Shown here: positions 1 to 6,035 of the stretch, one piece after another
How positions within the stretch are numbered: the stretch's first letter is position 1
Layout: each line of letters opens with the position of its first letter
From: Methanomicrobiales archaeon
GTDB taxonomy: Archaea > Halobacteriota > Methanomicrobia > Methanomicrobiales > Methanomicrobiaceae
Assembly: GCA_012523385.1 (NCBI GenBank)
Contig: JAAYIO010000052.1
Span: 1 to 9,862 of the forward strand
Direction: 5' to 3'
DNA length: 9,862 nt
Notes under the pieces: model-generated
What the model was told of the DNA's origin: nothing
Databases searched by the model: none
What the model saw: only the letters and a program-made list of their open reading frames with translations
Made by a program: the position numbers and the translations under genes

Positions 1-1197
1 CCCTACAACGGCATGTTTACGTGGAGTGAGATCCTTGAAAAAGGCAAGAATGTCAGTCCGGATGAGCTTGAGGAACGCGCAGAATCCCTCTCGTTTGACG
101 ACCCCATTAATATTCAATATACCTCGGGTACGACGGGGTATCCAAAAGGTGTGGTTCTCACCCACCACAACGTGTTGAATAACGGTTTCTGTATCGGGGA
201 AGGGATGTCGTTTACAAGCGATGACCGACTGTGCATTCCTGTGCCTTTTTATCATTGTTTTGGGATGGTGCTCTCCAATCTGGCCTGTGTTACGCATGGT
301 GCAACGATGGTTCTGCCATCTGCGACATTTGATGCCGAGGCGGTATTGAAGACTGTTCAGGATGAGAAGTGCACCGCATTGCATGGGGTTCCCACGATGT
401 TTATTGCTGAACTTAAGCATCCGAATTTCACGAAATACAAGTATGATACTCTCAGGACGGGAATTATGGCGGGTTCCCCCTGTCCGACTGAATACATGCG
501 CGCCATCGCAAAAAAGATGAATATGACCGATGTTGTCATCGTGTATGGGCAGACCGAGACCTCACCGGGGGTGACCATGGCAACAACACTTGATCCGATT
601 GAACGGCGCGTATCAACTGTCGGCAAGGCATTCCCGCATGTAGAAATAAAAATTATTGATCCCCAGACGCAGAAGATTGTGCCACGGGGTATGCCGGGTG
701 AAATATGTGCACGGGGGTATGTGGTGATGAAGTGCTACTACAACAATCCCAGCGGAACACGCTCTACAATTGATGCAGACGGATGGAACCATACGGGTGA
801 CCTCGGCACGATGGATGAAGAGGGATACGTGCGGATTGTCGGAAGAATCAAGGAGATGGTGATTCGTGGCGGGGAGAACATCTATCCGCGCGAGATTGAG
901 GAGTTCTTCCATACGCATCCAAAGATCGAGGATGTGTATATCATCGGTGTGCCGGATGAGAAGTACGGCGAAGAACTGATGGCCTGGATAAAAGTGCAGG
1001 ACGGGCTTAAGATGACGGAAGAGGAGGTCAAGGCGTTCTGTGATGGTCAGATTGCACGGTATAAGATACCACGATATGTGAAATTCGTCGATGGGTTCCC
1101 TGCGACCGTCACCGGCAAGATCAGGAAGATGGAGATGCGGGAGATATCTATCAAAGAACTGGGCCTTGAAGAAGAGGCAAAGATTGAAACCGCATAA
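1..1197 (+). CDS. Acyl-CoA synthetase (AMP-forming), ACSF2/YngI-like, C-terminal part
   Basis: Member of the ANL adenylate-forming superfamily: it would activate a carboxylic acid with ATP to an acyl-AMP and transfer the acyl group to CoA in the cytoplasm. The frame is open from base 1, so the ATG at 13 is internal and the N-terminal 130-170 residues lie outside the window (family length about 540-560). Counting from the Met at 13, the ATP/AMP loop YTSGTTGYPKG is at 36-46, VYGQTE at 177-182, the ribose-binding Asp of TGDLG at 263, the hinge region with GGENIYPREIE at 286-296, and the catalytic Lys of TGKIRK at 369. The stretches PVPFYHCFG, HGVPTMFIAEL and TGIMAGSPCP are typical of medium/long-chain acyl-CoA synthetases of the ACSF2/YngI type rather than acetyl-CoA synthetase. 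All core motifs are intact, so the enzyme should be active. The substrate cannot be read from sequence: fatty, branched or aryl acids are possible. No partner gene is visible downstream; the next gene is more than 300 bases away. Confidence 0.9.
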   Translation, partial: PYNGMFTWSEILEKGKNVSPDELEERAESLSFDDPINIQYTSGTTGYPKGVVLTHHNVLNNGFCIGEGMSFTSDDRLCIPVPFYHCFGMVLSNLACVTHGATMVLPSATFDAEAVLKTVQDEKCTALHGVPTMFIAELKHPNFTKYKYDTLRTGIMAGSPCPTEYMRAIAKKMNMTDVVIVYGQTETSPGVTMATTLDPIERRVSTVGKAFPHVEIKIIDPQTQKIVPRGMPGEICARGYVVMKCYYNNPSGTRSTIDADGWNHTGDLGTMDEEGYVRIVGRIKEMVIRGGENIYPREIEEFFHTHPKIEDVYIIGVPDEKYGEELMAWIKVQDGLKMTEEEVKAFCDGQIARYKIPRYVKFVDGFPATVTGKIRKMEMREISIKELGLEEEAKIETA

Positions 1198-1200
1198 TCC

Positions 1201-1207
1201 TTTTTTT
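1201..1207 (+). terminator. Oligo-T terminator after acyl-CoA synthetase
   Basis: A run of seven T begins four bases after the TAA stop. No stem precedes it, which fits the simple oligo-T terminators of archaea. Confidence 0.5.
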
Positions 1208-1511
1208 GGGTATTTCTATTGGTACAATTAAACGGGTAACCTCGTTGTATGAAATACTGAATTTGATTGATATTTTCAGGAAAGACACGAAAAATGGGAT
1301 AAATATCAATGAATTGCTCAAAGATTTTGTCAGCTACAAAATAACGGATACCTTCAGTATACCACGCTCTCACGAATGGATCTGCAGACTTGAATACGTG
1401 ATATTTCTGCCCCTATATAATAATTTAGGTCAAAAAATCCGAGCAATTCACTTATGCAAACTGCGAATACAAATAAAAAAACACTTATCATTAATCATGG
1501 TTATTTGATGT
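1208..1511. other. AT-rich intergenic gap, no convincing gene
   Basis: About 300 bases between two plus-strand genes. The only long open frame starts with TTG inside the T-tract at 1206, has no ribosome binding site, and its product (100 residues) resembles nothing I recognise. I see no repeat or RNA gene. The 3' part contains TATA-like sequences that probably serve the gene at 1512. Confidence 0.5.
1471..1480 (+). promoter_or_regulatory. Candidate TATA box for the cysteine-rich membrane protein gene
   Basis: AAATAAAAAA lies 32-41 bases before the ATG at 1512. With archaeal spacing it would start transcription near 1503-1508, giving an almost leaderless mRNA, in keeping with the lack of a good ribosome binding site. 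A second, better-looking box, TATATAAT at 1414-1421, would give a leader of about 65 bases. I cannot decide between them. Confidence 0.3.
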
Positions 1512-2180
1512 ATGCAACGTGAAAAACCCTGCACCGTAAAAGATAACCAAAATTGTGCTCACTGCGGTCTGCAGGGAAGTCTTGATTGTCGGTGGGATAA
1601 AAACATTTTAACCAGTTTTATCGCAGTTGCATCTCCGATTTTCATAGGAGTATTTCTTATTCTTGGAATTATTTTTCTAATATCAGGGCAGTGGTGGCCA
1701 ATTGTTACATATGTCCTTTTCCTCTTTCTGATATTTGGGTATGAGATTAAGTTTCTGTGCAGTCACTGCCCTTTCTATGAATGCGAAGGGAAATTCTTAA
1801 AGTGTCTTGCATACAGCGGAGCACCAAAGATTTTCACCTATAATCCTGCACCATTAAGCAGATTTGAAAAGTTCATGGTGAATTTTGTTATCTGGATGAA
1901 CTGTATCATTATACCCCTGTCTGCCGGCATAGTCTCCCTCTGGATGCTCTATTATCAAAATGCTACGACAATTATTCTGTATGGGACGGCCGGTATTTTT
2001 GCTATGACACTTTTGGCAATAATTGTGTTCCTCCAGATCATCAAAGTGTATTACTGTGCTAAATGCGTCAACTTCTCATGCCCCTTGAATACCGTTGAAA
2101 AAAGAGTGGTTGATGAATATCTGCTTAAAAATGATGTCATGAGAGAAGCGTGGGAGAAAAGTGGCTACAAACTGGGTTAA
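1512..2180 (+). CDS. Cysteine-rich four-helix membrane protein, unknown function
   Basis: I do not recognise a named family. The 222-residue product has four likely membrane helices at about 32-56, 60-80, 122-148 and 152-179. Twelve cysteines are present, eleven of them outside the membrane: an N-terminal group C7, C15-x2-C18, C26; a central group C83-x2-C86-x4-C91-x6-C98; and a C-terminal group C182-x2-C185-x4-C190 (C131 lies in a helix). The central and C-terminal groups each follow directly after a two-helix hairpin, so the protein reads as a duplicated unit: helix, helix, CxxCx4C. With this topology all three groups face the same side, probably the cytoplasm, because the flanking segments are Lys/Arg rich. 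Clustered Cys suggest zinc or iron-sulfur binding or a redox role, but this is inference. The ATG at 1512 is the first usable start; the in-frame ATG at 1497 runs into a stop. The gene stands alone between two unrelated units. Confidence 0.75.
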   Translation: MQREKPCTVKDNQNCAHCGLQGSLDCRWDKNILTSFIAVASPIFIGVFLILGIIFLISGQWWPIVTYVLFLFLIFGYEIKFLCSHCPFYECEGKFLKCLAYSGAPKIFTYNPAPLSRFEKFMVNFVIWMNCIIIPLSAGIVSLWMLYYQNATTIILYGTAGIFAMTLLAIIVFLQIIKVYYCAKCVNFSCPLNTVEKRVVDEYLLKNDVMREAWEKSGYKLG

Positions 2181-2184
2181 AATA

Positions 2185-2195
2185 TTTTCTTTTTT
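2185..2195 (+). terminator. Oligo-T terminator after cysteine-rich membrane protein
   Basis: TTTTCTTTTTT begins five bases after the TAA stop, with no strong stem before it: an archaeal oligo-T type terminator. Confidence 0.5.
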
Positions 2196-2235
2196 ATCTG
2201 CAAACCCCATCAAAAAATAGAACGTCTGAGGAAGT

Positions 2236-2264
2236 TGGTCGAGGGCGAATCTGCGACCTCTCAC
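2236..2264 (-). pseudogene. Possible degenerate tRNA 3'-end remnant
   Basis: Read on the minus strand, this stretch has the order of a tRNA 3' half: GAGGTC (variable region), GCAGATTCG (5' T-stem and part of the loop), then CCTCGACCA (acceptor-like strand ending in CCA). About seven bases that would complete the T-loop and 3' T-stem are missing, and no matching 5' half, anticodon stem or D-arm is visible upstream. It resembles the equivalent part of the intact tRNA-Ala at 5727-5798. A chance match is possible. Confidence 0.25.
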
Positions 2265-2308
2265 CTAGATCATCTAAACTAAAAATGAAAATGTGTTTTC
2301 TCTATAGT

Positions 2309-2369
2309 GGAAAGTTTCCTCGGTTGTAGATCCCAAACGGGCAACCTTAGGTTTCAGGGAAGTTTCTCA
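2309..2369. other. Folded intergenic element flanked by two similar palindromes
   Basis: A perfect palindrome GGAAAGTTTCC (2309-2319) and a near copy GGGAAGTTTCTC (2358-2369) flank a stem-loop. The stem pairs CCT 2318-2320 with AGG 2349-2351, GGTTG 2322-2326 with CAACC 2342-2346, and CCC 2332-2334 with GGG 2339-2341 around an AAAC loop, with a five-base bulge at 2327-2331. No reading frame of note covers it. It could be a small RNA, a processed 3' end or a protein binding site; the strand is unknown. Confidence 0.3.
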
Positions 2370-2408
2370 AGAAAAAATAAGGGTGCCTTGCCGATTCCTC
2401 GGCAGGCA
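2369..2408 (-). terminator. Intrinsic terminator of the MTI phosphorylase-deaminase operon
   Basis: On the minus strand, 15 bases after the deaminase stop codon, a GC-rich hairpin (TGCC and GCCGA at 2384-2394 pair with TCGGC and GGCA at 2399-2408, loop TTCC) is followed at once by TTATTTTTTCTT. This has the full stem plus T-tract shape of an intrinsic terminator. Confidence 0.75.
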
Positions 2409-2422
2409 GGTCATTGTCGCAG

Positions 2423-3745
2423 TTATTTCGGGGTGTTTGCCCGGGCAACGAGGTCTGTTGCGACTTCCTGTGCTTTCTCGAGGATTTCATATTCACCGGG
2501 AATACATTTGTCTGCCATCAGAATTCTGCCATCACAGATGACGGTGTCAACGGCGCCTCCCGTGCAGGAATACACAATGTTTGAGACACCGTTGTGCATG
2601 GGAATCATGGTGGGATGTTTTGCATCGATGAACACAATGTCTGCCGGGCGTCCTATCTGAATTGCGCCGGTTGGGATACCCATGGCTTTTGCACCGTTTG
2701 TGGTGGCCATTGCGAGTGCTTCCTCTGCCGGAAGGAGCGTGTCACTGTTCCAGAAGAATTTCTGGAGGAGGGCGGCAAACTTCATCTCTTCCAGCATATC
2801 GAGATTGTTGTTTGACGAACAACCGTCGGTTCCGAGGGTGATATTTACGCCGGCTTCTTTGAGGGCTCCATAAGGGAGTGCCCGGTTCACGGCGAGTTTC
2901 ATGTTTGAGGACGGGTTGTGTGCGACACTTACCCCACGGCTTCCCAAAAGTCTGCACTCCTCATCATCAAGCCAGCAGCAGTGCGCAGCAAGGGTGCGTT
3001 CAGAGAGGCATCCACACGTTTCAAGCAAGGCAGCGGGTCGCATATGATGTTTTTCCATGCACCCGGCCACCTCGCTCTCTGTTTCACTGAGATGGATGTG
3101 CAGCATGACATCCTCGGTTTTTGAGAATTCAGCACACCATTCCAGCCCTTCGCGTGATACGGTATAGGGTGCGTGTGGGCCGACAGCGGCCTTTAACCGG
3201 GGATTATTCAGTGATTTGATGTGATGGACAAGGTCTTTTGTGGCCGCCATCTCTGCCTCACGTTTTTCCGGACTATCAAAATCGATGAACCCATGACAGA
3301 ATGTTGCGCGGATTCCTGCTTCATCTACGGCACGGGCGGCATCGTTCATGAAAAAATACATGTCGTTAAATGCCGTGGTGCCGGAACGGATCATCTCAAT
3401 GCAGGCAAGTTTTGTGCCCCAGTAGACGTCTTCCCCCGTGAGGTGCGCTTCAAGAGGCCAGATCTTTTCTGAAAGCCACTCCTGAAGGTGCATGTCATCT
3501 GCATATCCCCGTAAAAGGGACATGGCCGCATGGGTATGGGTGTTCACGAGTCCGGGGATGGCAACCATCCCGGAGGCATCGATGATGCACTCTGCCTGTC
3601 CACGGAACTCTTTTCTGATATCGGGGCCAATCGCCTGAATGAGTCCTTTAGCATCAATAAAGATGTCCTGCGTTTTTCCGTTTACCTGTGCATTCTGAAT
3701 GAACTTTGTAGTGTCCTGTTCGTATCCATCGATTTTTTCGGTCAT
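2423..3745 (-). CDS. dadD: 5'-deoxyadenosine / S-adenosylhomocysteine / methylthioadenosine deaminase
   Basis: Amidohydrolase-superfamily enzyme (MtaD/DadD group) that hydrolytically deaminates the adenine ring of 5'-deoxyadenosine, 5'-methylthioadenosine, S-adenosylhomocysteine and often adenosine, giving the inosine-type product and ammonia. These substrates are left by radical-SAM enzymes, polyamine synthesis and methyltransferases. The 440 residues match the family's usual length. Metal ligands are visible: H70 and H72 in NTHTH, H218 in HIHLSE, and D307 in LGTDG; E221, H255 (AAHC) and H191 (GPHAP) fit the catalytic and substrate positions, and VAHNPSSNMKLA at 274-285 is a family signature. 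The ATG at 3745 sits three bases after a GGTGA ribosome binding site that overlaps the stop of the upstream phosphorylase gene, so the two genes are translationally close and surely co-transcribed. Substrate preference within the group cannot be read from sequence; the neighbour argues for the MTA-to-MTI reaction among others. Confidence 0.9.
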   Translation of the reverse strand: MTEKIDGYEQDTTKFIQNAQVNGKTQDIFIDAKGLIQAIGPDIRKEFRGQAECIIDASGMVAIPGLVNTHTHAAMSLLRGYADDMHLQEWLSEKIWPLEAHLTGEDVYWGTKLACIEMIRSGTTAFNDMYFFMNDAARAVDEAGIRATFCHGFIDFDSPEKREAEMAATKDLVHHIKSLNNPRLKAAVGPHAPYTVSREGLEWCAEFSKTEDVMLHIHLSETESEVAGCMEKHHMRPAALLETCGCLSERTLAAHCCWLDDEECRLLGSRGVSVAHNPSSNMKLAVNRALPYGALKEAGVNITLGTDGCSSNNNLDMLEEMKFAALLQKFFWNSDTLLPAEEALAMATTNGAKAMGIPTGAIQIGRPADIVFIDAKHPTMIPMHNGVSNIVYSCTGGAVDTVICDGRILMADKCIPGEYEILEKAQEVATDLVARANTPK

Positions 3746-3748
3746 GTC

Positions 3749-3753
3749 TCACC
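3749..3753 (-). promoter_or_regulatory. Ribosome binding site of dadD overlapping the upstream stop codon
   Basis: GGTGA, complementary to the 3' end of archaeal 16S rRNA, ends four bases before the first base of the dadD ATG (3745). Its TGA is the stop codon of the phosphorylase gene, which suggests translational coupling. Confidence 0.65.
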
Positions 3754-4420
3754 CGATTCGTGTGATTATTCGTTCCAGTATCTGTTCCGTCTTTTTAGTA
3801 TTGGCACGTGCACAATTGAGAATCTGCTCATACGAGAGTGCATCATTGCCAATGCCGTGCGCAAAATTGTCAACCATGCAGCAGGCAGAGAAGGGAATGC
3901 CCAGTTCATTTGCAAGGGTTGCTTCAGATGCAATGGTCATGCCAACCACATCCCCCATACGGGAGAATGCCCTGACCTCCGCCTTTGTCTCGATGCGGGG
4001 GCCACTCGTCTGCACATAGGTGCCGCCCTGCTGTGCTTCCGGGATGCAGGAGGCGACCTCTGCACTCAGCGTTGCATCGATGCCGGGCATCGCATGTGCC
4101 TGTGAATGGTTATGGATGGTCGGCACGGCGGCAATACTTGCATAATCATCCGGGATGATGATGGAGCCCGGACGGATAGATTCCTGCAGGGAACCAACCG
4201 AACCGAATGCCACCACGCGGTCAACTCCTGCGATGGCAAGGGCAGAGAGGCAGGCAGGGAAATTGATCTGGTGCGGGGGCATACCATGCTGGTGCCTTAA
4301 GAGAAGCGCAATATCTCCCTGATATACCTCTGCACCGCCATAAGGAGTGGCGATTTCTGTTTTATTGAGGGGGGGTAATTCAGCAAAAAGAAGACTGGTA
4401 CCGCCAATTATGCCTAGCAT
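3749..4420 (-). CDS. S-methyl-5'-thioinosine phosphorylase (PNP/MTAP family)
   Basis: Purine nucleoside phosphorylase-family enzyme that splits a nucleoside with phosphate into a free base and a sugar 1-phosphate. Family motifs counted from the Met at 4420: GIIGGT at 3-8 (phosphate loop), RHQHGMPPHQIN at 42-53, GSVGSL at 73-78, the GPRIET region at 140-145 and GMTIASEA at 160-167. Where MTA phosphorylases have an Asp that contacts the 6-amino group, this protein has Asn185 (in MVDNFAHG), as do enzymes acting on 6-oxopurines such as the Pseudomonas MTI phosphorylase. I therefore infer methylthioinosine, and possibly 5'-deoxyinosine, as substrate, which fits the deaminase gene directly downstream. 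The frame stays open to an ATG at 4459, but I chose 4420: it has GGAG eight bases upstream, puts GIIGGT at the very N-terminus as in relatives, and lies downstream of the predicted transcript start. The product has 223 residues. A broader hypoxanthine/guanosine phosphorylase role is the alternative. Confidence 0.85.
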   Translation of the reverse strand: MLGIIGGTSLLFAELPPLNKTEIATPYGGAEVYQGDIALLLRHQHGMPPHQINFPACLSALAIAGVDRVVAFGSVGSLQESIRPGSIIIPDDYASIAAVPTIHNHSQAHAMPGIDATLSAEVASCIPEAQQGGTYVQTSGPRIETKAEVRAFSRMGDVVGMTIASEATLANELGIPFSACCMVDNFAHGIGNDALSYEQILNCARANTKKTEQILERIITRIG

Positions 4421-4428
4421 GTTATCTG

Positions 4429-4432
4429 CTCC
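4429..4432 (-). promoter_or_regulatory. Ribosome binding site deciding the phosphorylase start
   Basis: GGAG on the minus strand, eight bases before the ATG at 4420. The alternative in-frame ATG at 4459 has no comparable site. Confidence 0.5.
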
Positions 4433-4470
4433 GATATGCCTGATAGGAATACGCCTCATCAGACACTTCT

Positions 4471-4478
4471 GATATACT
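4471..4478 (-). promoter_or_regulatory. Candidate TATA box of the phosphorylase-deaminase operon
   Basis: AGTATATC on the minus strand. Transcription about 25 bases downstream would begin near 4449, which is after the ATG at 4459 and about 29 bases before the ATG at 4420, supporting the shorter protein. Confidence 0.4.
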
Positions 4479-4494
4479 ATCTGTATGATTGAGT

Positions 4495-4502
4495 CATAAA
4501 AA
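4495..4502 (+). promoter_or_regulatory. Candidate TATA box of the nicotinate phosphoribosyltransferase gene
   Basis: CATAAAAA on the plus strand predicts a transcript start near 4524. This is downstream of the TTG at 4515 and about 33 bases before the ATG at 4557, favouring the ATG start. It lies only some 20 bases from the divergent minus-strand box, so the two transcription units share one short control region. Confidence 0.4.
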
Positions 4503-4556
4503 CAACGGAACGATTTGAATCAGATTGATATTGAATGTCGTCCAATCTCACCCATA

Positions 4557-5690
4557 ATGACCAGCAGGTTTGGAATTGTGAGTGATGCAGCCATTGTATC
4601 CGGTGAATGTACGGATGTGTATTTTGTGCATACGGATACCACCCTGCGGGGGGAAGGATGCAATCCTCATGTTACGGTGGAAGTCACTGCGTCTTCGCTT
4701 CCCCATGGATGGGGTGCCGTCTGTGGGATTGCAGATGTGCTGTCTCTTTTAGATGGTATGCCGCTCGATGTCTCTGCCATGCCTGAGGGAACAATATTCT
4801 ATGCCGGTGAACCTGTTCTCAGAATTTCCGGCAAATATCTTGATATTTGCAAGTATGAGACCTCGATCCTCGGATTTCTCTGTCATGCGTCAGGTGTTGC
4901 GAGTGCTGCGGCACGCCTCACCCATATTGCCGGTGTTAAACCCATCTACTCGTTTGGTTCACGGAGGCAGCATCCGGCCATTGCCGGTATGATTGAACGG
5001 GCGGCATGGATAGGGGGTGTGGCTGGCGTAAGTAATACCTGTGCCCCGTCAGGCATCCCCCTTGCGGGCACCATGCCCCATGCACTCTTCATGTGTCTTG
5101 GCTCAGCAGGGGCCGGATGGGCGGCCTTTGATCGCCATGTATCTCCAACAGTCCCCCGGATATATCTCTCGGATACCTTTTGCGATGAGAAGGGTGAGGC
5201 ACTTGCCGCCGCACGGGCGGGAGCAGAGGCGGTGCGACTGGACACGCCCCGTTCCCGCAGGGGAGATATGCGTGCAATTCTTGAGGAGGTTCGCTGGGAA
5301 TTGGATCTGCACGGGTTTCATGCAGTAAAGATTTTTCTGAGTGGGGGGGTGACAGAATCGGATATTGTTGCCTATCGTGATATGGTGGATGCCTTTGGCG
5401 TGGGTGGTGCTATTGCGAATGCTTCTGTGATTGACTTCTCTATGGATATTGTTGAACGGCACGGCGAACCGGTTTCAAAACGCGGCAAGAAAGGAGGGGT
5501 GAAACAGGTTTATCTGCTGGGCGACGGAGAGAGGATTCTCATGCCCGTTTCGTCAGTTTCTCCATCCGGGGGAGAGGCTCTCATTGTGCCCGCACTGACA
5601 AATGGTCAGCGTGTTGCGGCGGATACGATAGACATGGCACGTGCCCGTCTTCAGGATTTTCTCTGCCGTCTGCCGGCGATAAATAAATAG
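4557..5690 (+). CDS. Nicotinate phosphoribosyltransferase, archaeal type
   Basis: Cytoplasmic enzyme of the NAPRTase/QPRTase fold that joins nicotinate and phosphoribosyl pyrophosphate to nicotinate mononucleotide, the entry step of NAD salvage. Counted from the Met at 4557, SRFGIVSDAAI and the TDVYF segment form the N-terminal family signature, GEPVLRI is at 84-90, GSRRQHPA at 134-141 carries the conserved Arg/His near the active site, GTMPHA at 171-176, the (LD)TP strand at about 228-231, LSGGVTE at 261-267, and KRGKKGGVKQVY at 308-319 is the C-terminal signature. The frame can be extended to a TTG at 4515 (391 residues), but relatives begin close to the FGIVSD motif, and the best TATA box would start transcription after 4515; I therefore give 377 residues. 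The archaeal enzymes are shorter than the bacterial PncB type. Quinolinate phosphoribosyltransferase is less likely because of the GSRRQHPA and SKRGK motifs. Divergent from the nucleoside salvage operon, with a tRNA gene downstream. Confidence 0.85.
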   Translation: MTSRFGIVSDAAIVSGECTDVYFVHTDTTLRGEGCNPHVTVEVTASSLPHGWGAVCGIADVLSLLDGMPLDVSAMPEGTIFYAGEPVLRISGKYLDICKYETSILGFLCHASGVASAAARLTHIAGVKPIYSFGSRRQHPAIAGMIERAAWIGGVAGVSNTCAPSGIPLAGTMPHALFMCLGSAGAGWAAFDRHVSPTVPRIYLSDTFCDEKGEALAAARAGAEAVRLDTPRSRRGDMRAILEEVRWELDLHGFHAVKIFLSGGVTESDIVAYRDMVDAFGVGGAIANASVIDFSMDIVERHGEPVSKRGKKGGVKQVYLLGDGERILMPVSSVSPSGGEALIVPALTNGQRVAADTIDMARARLQDFLCRLPAINK

Positions 5691-5693
5691 TCA

Positions 5694-5701
5694 TTTATGC
5701 T
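5694..5701 (+). promoter_or_regulatory. Candidate TATA box of tRNA-Ala
   Basis: TTTATGCT is centred about 30 bases before the first base of the tRNA, the spacing expected for an archaeal tRNA promoter. It would allow transcription of the tRNA independently of the gene before it. Confidence 0.4.
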
Positions 5702-5726
5702 AGGAATACGAACTTATTATGGCAGT

Positions 5727-5798
5727 GGGCCGATAGATCAGGGGTAGATCGCTACCTTGGCATGGTAGAGGCCGCGGGTTCAATTCCCGCTCGGTCCA
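5727..5798 (+). tRNA. tRNA-Ala (anticodon GGC)
   Basis: A full 72-base cloverleaf can be drawn. The acceptor GGGCCGA pairs with TCGGTCC (5791-5797), including the G3:U70 wobble pair that marks alanine tRNAs. The D-stem is GATC/GATC with loop AGGGGTA; the anticodon stem CTACC/GGTAG encloses loop TTGGCAT with anticodon GGC at 5759-5761; the variable loop has five bases; the T-stem GCGGG/CCCGC encloses TTCAATT. The discriminator is A5798. No CCA is encoded (TCA follows), as is usual in archaea. No intron is present. The tRNA reads GCC and, by wobble, GCU codons. Confidence 0.97.
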
Positions 5799-5816
5799 TC
5801 AGTTATTTGAGTATTC

Positions 5817-5835
5817 TTTTTAAACAATCTTTTTT
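5817..5835 (+). terminator. Oligo-T terminator region after tRNA-Ala
   Basis: Two T-runs (five T at 5817-5821, six T at 5830-5835) follow the tRNA within 40 bases, fitting oligo-T termination. Confidence 0.45.
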
Positions 5836-6000
5836 GGTTCATCTATTCCATTTTCAGATAAATTCCGTTGTTCATAAAATGGTAAAGAAAACGCGGCTCT
5901 GTATCATTCAGATAAGGCGAGATGGTGTATGCTTGTGGAGGGTGTTATACGCGGGTCATCCGGAGCAGAATTGGAATGGAGAGGTGAAGCATCTCTCAAA

Positions 6001-6035
6001 TTATACCCAGATAGTAAAAGCCCACTATCGGGTAA
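6001..6035 (-). terminator. Long stem-loop across the acyltransferase stop codon
   Basis: TTA, CCC and GATAGT (6001-6015) pair with ACTATC, GGG and TAA (6024-6035), with one bulged A, two unpaired bases and an eight-base loop. The TAG stop of the minus-strand acyltransferase lies inside the stem. No strong T-tract follows on the minus strand, so it may be a weak terminator or a 3'-end stabilising structure. Confidence 0.4.

Noticed and set aside
1206..1508. 100-codon plus-strand open frame starting with TTG in the gap before the cysteine-rich protein gene
   Set aside because: It starts inside the T-tract terminator, has no ribosome binding site and no recognisable motif, and lies in an AT-rich gap with promoter-like sequence at its 3' end.
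2307..2660. 117-codon plus-strand open frame entering the deaminase gene
   Set aside because: Most of it is the opposite strand of the well-supported dadD coding sequence, and its start lies in the folded intergenic element.
3530..4105. 191-codon plus-strand open frame across the deaminase/phosphorylase junction
   Set aside because: Antisense to two genes with complete catalytic motifs; the Cys/His-rich product is an artefact of the complementary strand.
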